Shown: positions 6,744 to 13,001 of the stretch, piece after piece | How positions within the stretch are numbered: the stretch's first letter is position 1 | How the letters are laid out: each line of letters begins with the position of its first letter | NCBI GenBank assembly: GCA_903643055.1 | Contig: CAHJWV010000641.1 | Span: forward strand, 1 to 13,001 | DNA: 13,001 nucleotides | Direction of reading: 5' to 3' | From: Burkholderiales bacterium | GTDB lineage: Bacteria; Pseudomonadota; Gammaproteobacteria; Burkholderiales; Burkholderiaceae | Notes under the pieces: generated by a model | Told to the model about the DNA's origin: nothing | The model's input: only the letters and a program-made list of their open reading frames with translations | Databases searched by the model: none | Translations under genes and position numbers: made by a program

Positions 6744-6772
6744 TCGGCGCACCGCGAAGGCCGGTGCGCCGA
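6744..6772 (-). terminator. Likely terminator of the HD-domain gene
   Basis: TCGGCGCACCG (6744-6754) pairs perfectly with 6762-6772 across a seven-base loop. It lies 31 bp after the stop codon of the HD-domain gene. In the minus-strand transcript the stem is followed by AATTTC, a short U-rich stretch, which fits a weak intrinsic terminator. Confidence 0.6.
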
Positions 6773-6803
6773 CTTGAGCTGGCAGAGGTCGCGTTCCCGC
6801 TGG

Positions 6804-7406
6804 TCAGGTCACCGTCTGCGGGCCGACTTCGAGCTTGTCACGGTCATCGGTCTGCCGCTGCAGGTCTTCGAGCAGCGCAAGGTAGTAGTCGATTGGGGGC
6901 GTGCGCTGGCCCGGCACCTGCGCCAGTTCATCCCAGCGCCGCAACTGCACTGCGTCCATCGCATACGGTGTGACTTCGAACTGTTTGACCTCGGCCGCCG
7001 CCATCGCGCCACCCTGCAGCGCCAGCGACTGCAGCGCGGCGGGCGACAGGCCTTTCAGATAAGCCGGGTCGGTGGCGGCGAGATAACGCCGCGCTGCGGA
7101 ATGCAGCCGGATCGGGCCGACCACGTCTTCACCGAAATGCGCTTCGAGCAGCGGCACGCCCAGCGCTACATGCGCATCGCCGAGCGGGTTGCCATCGGCA
7201 TCGGGCTGCGCGAGCAGATGCCCGAGGTCATGCAGGAAAGCCGCCCCGACGAGCGCCTCATCGGCATCGGCCCACTCGGCCTGCTGTGCGCTTTGCAGTG
7301 CGTGTTCGAGAACACTCACTGTCTCCTGTCTCTCACCATCGTAAGCCCTGTTGCCAAAGCGCATGAACAAGGTCTCGACGTCCTCAATCGAAAAATCGCG
7401 ATTCAT
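6804..7406 (-). CDS. HD-domain oxygenase-like protein, phosphonate-degradation HDIG (PhnZ) type
   Basis: The 200-residue protein has the HD metal site: His35 (LEHALQ), His59-Asp60 and His63 (FLHDLGHLL), His79, and His102 (IRLHSAARRYL), with a late Asp in RRWDELAQVPG. The blocks LATDPAY-like (AATDPAYLKGLSPA), LQGGAM and VPGQRTPPIDYY are those of the family annotated as phosphonate degradation-associated HDIG proteins, which includes the mixed-valent diiron oxygenase PhnZ that cleaves 2-amino-1-hydroxyethylphosphonate. In PhnZ a Lys four residues after the penultimate metal His contacts the phosphonate; here that position is Arg106. Start: ATG at 7406, six bases after AAGGAG, preferred over ATG at 7427. 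No PhnY or other phosphonate gene is nearby, so the true substrate is open. Cytosolic. Confidence 0.82.
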   Translation of the reverse strand: MNRDFSIEDVETLFMRFGNRAYDGERQETVSVLEHALQSAQQAEWADADEALVGAAFLHDLGHLLAQPDADGNPLGDAHVALGVPLLEAHFGEDVVGPIRLHSAARRYLAATDPAYLKGLSPAALQSLALQGGAMAAAEVKQFEVTPYAMDAVQLRRWDELAQVPGQRTPPIDYYLALLEDLQRQTDDRDKLEVGPQTVT

Positions 7407-7484
7407 CGGGGGCTCCTTTCGGGTCACGGGATGACAGGAAGCTCAGATTAACCGCTTTCTGCGCCGACACAGAGAAAAGGCAAC

Positions 7485-7505
7485 AAAGGGTACGTACAAC
7501 CCTTT
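7485..7505. repeat. Inverted repeat upstream of the HD-domain gene
   Basis: AAAGGGT (7485-7491) and ACCCTTT (7499-7505) flank a seven-base centre containing GTACGTAC-like symmetry. It lies 79 bp upstream of the HD-domain start and 77 bp after the phytase-like gene's stop. It may be an operator or a weak terminator stem; the lack of an adjacent U-run on the minus strand favours neither strongly. Confidence 0.35.
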
Positions 7506-7581
7506 CCGGGGCCTGCCGCGCCCGCATTGCGCGCTCAAGCGCATGACCGGTGGCGTACCAATCCCATACCGCACCTCACCT

Positions 7582-9279
7582 TCAACGCAAAGCCGGTACG
7601 TCGTAAGCCGAGAGCTTGCGGCTGAATTTCAGCAGCCACAGCCGCGTCGTGCGCTCGGCTTCGCCCGCGCGGGTCAGCCGCGCATGGGTCACGCCGTCCG
7701 GGCAACCGCTAACGATCTGGCCGGCCGCATTCACCGTGCAGTCTTCGATGCTTCCCTTGACCTCATCACCAGCGTCGTTCAGCAGCATCGTGCGCAGGCC
7801 GAAGTCGTTGTCATTGATCAGCGCCAGCGTGTGATCGTCGACCAGCGTCAAGCCTTCGGCTTTGTCCGCCGTCCAGCCGGCGGCGTTCAGATCGAGCAGC
7901 TCGGTCTTCTTCAACGTGATGACCTTCGAATAGTCGGCGGCGCCCGCAGGCGCCTGCGTGATGCTGCTGATCTCCAGCTGCTGATCGAGCGCGGCGATGT
8001 CGGTGGCATCCATCGGAATCTCGACCCGCATCAGCTTGTGCTGCACGTCGCCATCGTCCGGGCCGGCGCCCTGCTCGATCACGATGAAGCGGCCCTTCCC
8101 GAGGCTCACCACATCACCCAGCTTGGCATTGCCGGTGCGGCCCTTTTCATAGTCACTGCCGTCGATCGGATAGGCGTAGAGCCGCGAGGTCTCGGTCGCC
8201 GGGTCAAACTCCAGCCAGCGGATAAACCTTGCCAGATGGCGCACATCGGTGTTGCTGCCGCCCGGCGGCCTGGCCTTCAGCGACTTGCCGGCCGCATCTT
8301 TCGGGTCGATCGGGCTTTGCAGAACGCCGTGCAGGTGGCCGGTGGTGGCGTCGCGCGTCAGCCCTTCCATGCCGCGGTTGACGCGGCGCTGCGCCAGCAC
8401 CGCAGGCAGGTCGGCAGCGCCCGGGCCGGGGCCGTATTTCTTCTGGATCACGCCGGTGGCGATGTCGATGCGCACCAGGAACGGACCGTATTCATCGCTG
8501 CTCCACAGCACGCCGCGCGGTTCGTCGAACACCAGCGATTCCGGGTCGATCCCGTGCGGGTCGTAGTTCGCCTGAGCCGGGTCGTAGACATACGCATCGG
8601 TCAACGGCGTCTCACCGCTGGCGCCCACGCCCGACTTCGGCGGCAGCCCGGTCAGCGCACGCTGGGCATCGCGCTTGAGCGGCTGGCTTGCCGTCAGCTC
8701 CGCGCTTTTCTTGTCGACGCGAATCAGCCCGAGGCTCGGTGCAAACGATGGCGCGGGAAACACTTTGCTGAGGCCCGTCGCACCCGGCGCATCGGGCACC
8801 GGCGCGATCGGGCCTTCGCCGTTCGGGCCGCGGTCGGTGATGACGTAGAACTCCAGCGTGCCGTCGCGGGCCTCGCCCTTGAAGGCCAGGCCGGAGCCAT
8901 GGGCCGGCAAGAAGCCTTTCGGGAAATCGGCGCGTGTCTGCGGGTTGCGGCCTTCGTAAGGCACGTTGAAGCGCGCGTCGGCTTGCACCACATAACTTGT
9001 GATGCGCACGCTCACCGGCCCGAGCGCCGGGGTCTGGCGAACGGTCCGGCGCACGGCCTGACCGTTGACCGGCGGCGGCTTGGGGGTGCGCGGTTTCTTC
9101 TTCTGAAGCGTGACCATGCTGAGCTCGATCGTTGGGCTGATCGGCGCATCATCCATCGCCGCATCGGCAGGTTCCCAGGCCGCCACGGCAGGCGCGGTCG
9201 CTGCATCGCTGCTCCCGCCACCGCAGGCCATCATCAGCAAGCCCGCTCCCGCCATAACCCAGCGTTTGACCGTGTTCAT
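7582..9279 (-). CDS. Phytase-like esterase domain lipoprotein
   Basis: The 565-residue protein is a putative lipoprotein: a basic start, hydrophobic helix and lipobox LLMMAC with Cys19 followed by GGGSSDA. After a Lys/Pro-rich linker (KKKPRTPKPPP) comes one domain of the type annotated 'esterase-like activity of phytase'. Its landmarks are TDRGPN (148-153), DPESLVFD, SDEYGP (261-266), the MEGLT block (304-308) and INDNDFG near 488-494. The family forms a beta-propeller that probably binds calcium through acidic loops; natural substrates are poorly known, with phosphate esters proposed. The envelope location follows from the signal. Start at ATG 9279 has GGAG five bases upstream; the frame extends to 9378 without support. 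It lies 114 bp after the deacetylase-caspase gene on the same strand, so cotranscription is possible. Confidence 0.88.
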   Translation of the reverse strand: MNTVKRWVMAGAGLLMMACGGGSSDAATAPAVAAWEPADAAMDDAPISPTIELSMVTLQKKKPRTPKPPPVNGQAVRRTVRQTPALGPVSVRITSYVVQADARFNVPYEGRNPQTRADFPKGFLPAHGSGLAFKGEARDGTLEFYVITDRGPNGEGPIAPVPDAPGATGLSKVFPAPSFAPSLGLIRVDKKSAELTASQPLKRDAQRALTGLPPKSGVGASGETPLTDAYVYDPAQANYDPHGIDPESLVFDEPRGVLWSSDEYGPFLVRIDIATGVIQKKYGPGPGAADLPAVLAQRRVNRGMEGLTRDATTGHLHGVLQSPIDPKDAAGKSLKARPPGGSNTDVRHLARFIRWLEFDPATETSRLYAYPIDGSDYEKGRTGNAKLGDVVSLGKGRFIVIEQGAGPDDGDVQHKLMRVEIPMDATDIAALDQQLEISSITQAPAGAADYSKVITLKKTELLDLNAAGWTADKAEGLTLVDDHTLALINDNDFGLRTMLLNDAGDEVKGSIEDCTVNAAGQIVSGCPDGVTHARLTRAGEAERTTRLWLLKFSRKLSAYDVPALR

Positions 9280-9393
9280 TTCATGCTCCGAACCGCGCTT
9301 TGCGCAAGGCCGGTGATTAGAACGCCGCCGCGTGGAAGGTTCGTGACAGAACGAATGGGCGTCGAAGCAGGCCCCCACCGGCGCATCAAGACA

Positions 9394-12228
9394 TCAGCGC
9401 AGCTTCGGCTTGTGATCGGCGTCCGGCGAAGCGATCCAGGCCTGCAACTCGGCCGCGCGGGCGTGCTGGGGCGACAGGCCGACGAAGGTGGTATACGCGC
9501 TCAAGGCCTTGGCGTCGTTGCCCGCCTTCAACTGCGCATCGCCCAGGTTCAGGTAAGCCAGCGCGCGGCTGCCATCCATCTCGATCGCGCGCTCGAACCA
9601 GCGCGCCGCCTCGACCGGCTTGTCGCGCTTGAAATAGACGAAGCCGAGGTTGTTGGCCGCCAGCGCGAATTTCGGCTGCAGTTTCAGCGCTTCGGTGAAA
9701 GCCTGCTCGGCTTCGTCATAGCGGCGCTCGCGGTAGAGCGCGAGGCCGCGATCGTTGGCATGCTGGGCCGCCACGCGGGGCGCCAGTGGCGCGGCCGAGG
9801 GCGTCGACAGGCGCGTTTCGCCGCCGTCCAGGTTCTTGATCACCACCTGCACGGCGCTGGCCGCGCCCGGCTTGGCAGCGGGTTGCAGCGCAGCGGTGCG
9901 GGCGTCGTCGAGGCGCTTGTTCAGCTGGCTGGATTCGGCATCGAGCTGGCGCGAATCGGTGCTCAGTGCCTCGCGGTCGCTCGGTAGTTCGAACACGAAC
10001 TCTCCACCCTCAGAGCCCGGCAGGCTGCCGAAGGCCGGCGTCTGATGCGCGATCGCCGCCACCGAGGGCGCCACATAAGCCGCCAGTTCGGTGCCGGTGA
10101 TCATGCCGTCGCCGTTCAAATCGGCCTTGCCATTCAGCGCTTGCAATAGCGTCCAGGTGAACACCGAATGGCCGCCCGGCCCGTCATCGGCCACTTGCTG
10201 ATCGGCACCGCCAGCGGTCAGCATCTGCCGGCCGAGACGGCGCGCGTTGTCGGCCAGAAAGTTGACCGAGCCACCGCCGCGCGTCAGCCCGATGCCGGAA
10301 TAGCAGGCGTCGACCATGAACAGCACGTGCTTGGCGGTGATGGCTTCGGCGACTTCCTGCAGCTGCGGCATCGAGATCGCGTCGGAAGCAAAGTCGGCCA
10401 GCGGCGCGTCGACCGGAATGAGGTAGCCGACATCGCGCCCGCTGCTCAGCTTGCGCGTGCTGCCGTGGCCGGCGAAGAACACCATCACGCGGTCATCGCG
10501 CTTGACGGCCTTCGCGTCGGTCAGCTTGTCGTTCAGCGCCCGCAGGATGTTGGCGCGCGTGGCCTCGGCGTCATAGAGCGCGGTCACGTTCTCGGGCTTG
10601 AAGCCGAAGCGCGCCACCAGCATCTCCTGCATGGCCTTCGCATCGCGCACCGCATGGTGCAGGCCGGGCCATTGGGTGTATTGGTCGATGCCGACGACCA
10701 GCGCATGGCTGTCGCGGTACAGCGTGTCGCTGGCCGTGGCGATCGATGCATCGGCGCTCGCCTTCTTCGGCGGGTTGACGACGAAATGGCCGTCGCGCCA
10801 GGTCGCGAAGCGGTAGCCATCGGCGACCAGCTGGTCCAGCACCACCGGCAGCGCCTGCACCGTGCGGCCCTGGATGTCATGAAACAGGATCACGCCGCGC
10901 TGCGCCTTGTCGACCTCGGCCAGCACGCGTTCGGCAATGCTCTTGGGCACCGGGTCGGCCCAGTCCAGCGAATCGACGCTCCACATCATCGAGCGCAGCT
11001 TCAGCGTCTCGACCGTGCTGAGCACCGCCTCGTTGCGCGCGCCATATGGAAACCGGTACAGCAGCGAAGGCTGGCGGCCGGCGGCGTCAAGCAGCAGTTC
11101 GGTGTTGGCCGTTTCGCTGCGCACCGCCTCGTCGGCCATCTTCGCCATCACGCCATGGCTGAAGCTGTGGTTCGCAAGCAAGTGCCCCGCCGCCAGCACG
11201 CGCTTGGCGACCGCCGCATTCGCACCGAGCTTGGCGTGGCCCTGGGCATCGATGCTGCCCAGGTTGCGGCCGAGGTTGAAGAAGATGGCCGGTGCGTCGT
11301 AGCGCTTCAGGATGTCGAGGATGTCATCGGTGTACTTCAGGTGCGGGCCGTCATCGAAGGTCAGCACCACCGTCTTGGGCGGCAGCGAGCCACCGAAGAT
11401 CTCGCGCGAATCGGCCTCGTCGTTCGCACCCGACTTCGAGGCCGGCGCGGTGTAAGGCACGATGGTCGCGTAGTCCTTCAGGATCTGCTCGCGGCTGTAC
11501 AGCGTCGACAGCTTCGCCACGTAGTCGGCCCACTTCTCACGCTTGAGTTCGATGCCGCGCTTGGCAAAGCGGCCGAACACGTCCTTCAGCTCGCGGTCAT
11601 AAGCCTGCTCCACCTCGGCCAGCACCGCCAGGTCTTCATGGACGCGCCGCGCCAGCTTCAGCCCGCCGATCGATTGCGCCTGCTCGTATTGCGCGGCCAG
11701 CCGCACGAGGAATTCCTTGAATGCCAGGCGATCGGCATCGAACCAGCCAGGCTCGCCTTCGATGTGATCGAGCAAGGTGTTCAGCGCCGCCAGCGTCGGC
11801 GCATCGGTGGTGTTGGCGGCCACCGCCAGCAAGGCTTCGACACGATCCTGCAAGTCATGGAACAGCAGCTGGCCTACAGCGCCCACCGCGCGCCGCTCGG
11901 CCGGCTTCAGGCTGCGCTCGCCGTTCATCAGCACGATCATCTGGCGGTGCGCGGCCAGCAGTGCATCGGCGCGTTGCTGCAACTGCGTCGTCAACTCGGC
12001 CGGCGCAGCCACCGCCACGGTGCTCGCCGACAGCGCCGGGGCCGAGGCCGAGACGGGTGCCGAGGCCGCAGCGGCTGCCGGTTCGCCTTGCCGCTGGCAG
12101 CCTGCCAGCAGGCAAAACACCACGGCCAGGCTGCCAGCCACCCCGGCAGATAAGCGGCATTTCTTGGCGGCAGCAATGGCAGCCGTCGTGGTCACGGCAA
12201 AAGCAGACGAGGGCATTTGAAGGTTCAT
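9394..12228 (-). CDS. Lipoprotein with polysaccharide deacetylase, caspase-like and TPR domains
   Basis: The 944-residue protein begins with a lipoprotein signal ending LLAGC (Cys44), then an Ala/Ser/Pro-rich linker and a helical region to about 265. Residues about 285-480 are a NodB-type polysaccharide deacetylase: TFDDGP with Asp292/Asp293, the zinc motif His354-x3-His358, RFPYGARN and VILFHDI. Residues about 508-765 are a caspase-like (C14/metacaspase) domain: HALVVGIDQY, catalytic His588 in FFAGHGS and Cys642 in VDACYSG. Within it DLNGDGMITGTE (703-714) is a perfect EF-hand-type calcium loop. Residues about 823-922 hold three TPR repeats. Both enzymatic sites look intact. The signal places it on the envelope, so it probably modifies or processes cell-wall or extracellular material. 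The ATG at 12228 fits the signal peptide; the ribosome site is weak, and the frame runs to 12408. Confidence 0.9.
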   Translation of the reverse strand: MNLQMPSSAFAVTTTAAIAAAKKCRLSAGVAGSLAVVFCLLAGCQRQGEPAAAAASAPVSASAPALSASTVAVAAPAELTTQLQQRADALLAAHRQMIVLMNGERSLKPAERRAVGAVGQLLFHDLQDRVEALLAVAANTTDAPTLAALNTLLDHIEGEPGWFDADRLAFKEFLVRLAAQYEQAQSIGGLKLARRVHEDLAVLAEVEQAYDRELKDVFGRFAKRGIELKREKWADYVAKLSTLYSREQILKDYATIVPYTAPASKSGANDEADSREIFGGSLPPKTVVLTFDDGPHLKYTDDILDILKRYDAPAIFFNLGRNLGSIDAQGHAKLGANAAVAKRVLAAGHLLANHSFSHGVMAKMADEAVRSETANTELLLDAAGRQPSLLYRFPYGARNEAVLSTVETLKLRSMMWSVDSLDWADPVPKSIAERVLAEVDKAQRGVILFHDIQGRTVQALPVVLDQLVADGYRFATWRDGHFVVNPPKKASADASIATASDTLYRDSHALVVGIDQYTQWPGLHHAVRDAKAMQEMLVARFGFKPENVTALYDAEATRANILRALNDKLTDAKAVKRDDRVMVFFAGHGSTRKLSSGRDVGYLIPVDAPLADFASDAISMPQLQEVAEAITAKHVLFMVDACYSGIGLTRGGGSVNFLADNARRLGRQMLTAGGADQQVADDGPGGHSVFTWTLLQALNGKADLNGDGMITGTELAAYVAPSVAAIAHQTPAFGSLPGSEGGEFVFELPSDREALSTDSRQLDAESSQLNKRLDDARTAALQPAAKPGAASAVQVVIKNLDGGETRLSTPSAAPLAPRVAAQHANDRGLALYRERRYDEAEQAFTEALKLQPKFALAANNLGFVYFKRDKPVEAARWFERAIEMDGSRALAYLNLGDAQLKAGNDAKALSAYTTFVGLSPQHARAAELQAWIASPDADHKPKLR
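10087..10122 (-). other. EF-hand-type calcium loop inside the caspase-like domain
   Basis: The twelve codons encode DLNGDGMITGTE (residues 703-714): Asp at positions 1 and 5, Asn at 3, Gly at 6, Ile at 8 and Glu at 12, the full EF-hand loop pattern. It follows ALNGKA, some 60 residues after the catalytic Cys642. Calcium activation is known for metacaspases, though usually through a different acidic site. Confidence 0.75.
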
Positions 12229-12576
12229 GGGCAAACTCGCATAACGGCTCGATAGAGCGACAGGTGAAACGGCGCCATGGGATGGCCGGATGGACTGTGC
12301 GGAAAGGCAAGCTCGGCAACGCGGGCTCAGATCGTCAGTGCAGTGCAGCCCAAATGAGCGGGCCGCAGCCGGCGCTGGATTGTGCTCGGCCCGCAGCCCA
12401 CACGGCAAGCCGCGCGAAGGAGAGCGGCGAACTGACGCCGCACCGCCATCAAGTCAGACACGGTTTCAGGGCGACCCCGAAATGGCTGGCGCGCGCAACC
12501 TTAAAATTGCGGAAGTCCTTTCTACCCCTCCCCCGCTCACACTCTTTCGCAACCGGCCCGCCCGGATGCTCCGCCC
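12229..12576. other. Divergent intergenic region between the deacetylase-caspase gene and purB
   Basis: 348 bp without a supported gene. It should carry promoters for both flanking genes. A TAAAAT hexamer near 12502 is the only promoter-like feature that stands out on the purB side. Open frames crossing it on both strands are extensions or shadows with no family resemblance. Confidence 0.6.
12502..12507 (+). promoter_or_regulatory. Candidate -10 element of purB
   Basis: TAAAAT differs from the sigma-70 -10 consensus at one position and sits in an otherwise GC-rich region, 70 bp before the purB start. The sequence 17 bp upstream (GAAATG) is a poor -35, so the promoter would depend on an activator or another contact. 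Confidence 0.3.
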
Positions 12577-13001
12577 ATGAATCTCTCTGCCCTGTCCGCC
12601 CTTTCTCCGCTCGATGGCCGCTATGCCGCCAAGGTCGCGTTGCTGCGCCCGCTGCTCAGCGAATTCGGCCTGATGCACCGCCGCGTTCAGGTCGAGGTCG
12701 AATGGTTCGTCGCGCTGTCAGATGCCGGTTTCGCCGAATTCAAGCCGCTGACCGAAGCCGCCCGCGGCCTGCTGCGCGGGCTGGCCGCGCGCTTCTCGGA
12801 AGCCGATGCGCAGGCGATCAAGGACATCGAGAAGACCACCAACCATGACGTGAAGGCGGTCGAATACTGGCTGAAGAGCCGATTCGAGAACCACGCCGAG
12901 CTGAAGGCCGCCGGCGAGTTCGTGCACTTCGCCTGCACCAGCGAAGACATCAACAACACCAGCCATGGCCTGATGCTGAAGGCCGCGCGCCAGGAGGTTT
13001 T
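12577..13001 (+). CDS. purB: Adenylosuccinate lyase, N-terminal part (truncated by window edge)
   Basis: The frame from ATG 12577 is open to the window end, giving 141 residues of a protein normally about 455 long. PurB cleaves SAICAR in purine synthesis and adenylosuccinate in AMP synthesis, releasing fumarate. The start MNLSALSALSPLDGRYAAKV matches the long bacterial PurB type, followed by VQVEVEWF, IEKTTNHDVKAVEYWLK and FVHFACTSEDINNTSHGLML; the TSEDINN block is a substrate-binding signature of this lyase. The catalytic residues further on lie outside the window. It is divergent from the deacetylase-caspase gene. No strong Shine-Dalgarno is seen before the ATG. Confidence 0.96.
   Translation, partial: MNLSALSALSPLDGRYAAKVALLRPLLSEFGLMHRRVQVEVEWFVALSDAGFAEFKPLTEAARGLLRGLAARFSEADAQAIKDIEKTTNHDVKAVEYWLKSRFENHAELKAAGEFVHFACTSEDINNTSHGLMLKAARQEV

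Noticed and set aside
7543..9987. Very long plus-strand open frame (814 codons)
   Set aside because: It is antisense to two well-supported lipoprotein genes, spans their junction, and its translation is Arg/Ala/Gln-rich low-complexity text typical of shadows in GC-rich DNA.
10168..12153. Plus-strand open frame of 661 codons
   Set aside because: Antisense to the deacetylase-caspase gene with recognisable domains; no family resemblance or ribosome site.
1..13001. CRISPR arrays, tRNA or rRNA genes, insertion sequences, phage genes
   Set aside because: No regularly spaced repeats, no cloverleaf with CCA end, no terminal inverted repeats with transposase, and no phage-type proteins were found by reading.

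Overview
The window is about 13 kb of GC-rich chromosomal DNA. Protein similarity recalled from memory (PurB, Upp, a URC1/URC4 pair, a GlxA regulator) and the long antisense shadow ORFs suggest a betaproteobacterium of the order Burkholderiales; genus cannot be decided. There is no sign of a mobile element, tRNA, rRNA or CRISPR array. Ten genes are supported in addition to one 3'-truncated gene at the left edge, and the gene at the right edge is also cut.

Left part (1-2239): a DUF3817 membrane protein (minus strand, cut by the left edge) is divergent from a GlxA-type regulator (DJ-1/PfpI domain plus AraC helix-turn-helix), which converges on upp.

Central part (1607-6178, all minus strand): URC1 (GTP cyclohydrolase II-like), URC4 (DUF1688), an aldo/keto reductase and uracil phosphoribosyltransferase. 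URC1, URC4 and the phosphoribosyltransferase (URC6) are the three hallmark enzymes of the non-reductive uracil catabolic (URC) pathway first described in the yeast Lachancea kluyveri: uracil is converted to UMP, opened through a ribosylurea-type intermediate, and ends as urea plus a C3 product. I infer that this is a bacterial URC locus and that the reductase between its two halves may act on the C3 aldehyde. The upstream regions of URC1 and upp share a 23-bp element (18/23 identical) that could be a common operator. No transporter, dedicated regulator or urea-degrading enzyme is in view.

Middle right (6412-7406): a 51-residue DUF3096 membrane protein with a TTG start, and an HD-domain protein of the PhnZ / phosphonate-degradation oxygenase type, which stands alone without phosphonate genes. 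Two perfect hairpins separate these units.

Right part (7582-13001): a phytase-like esterase lipoprotein, then a 944-residue lipoprotein that joins a helical N-terminal region, a NodB polysaccharide deacetylase, a caspase-like domain with His/Cys dyad, an EF-hand-type calcium loop and TPR repeats. Divergent from it is the start of purB (adenylosuccinate lyase), cut by the right edge.
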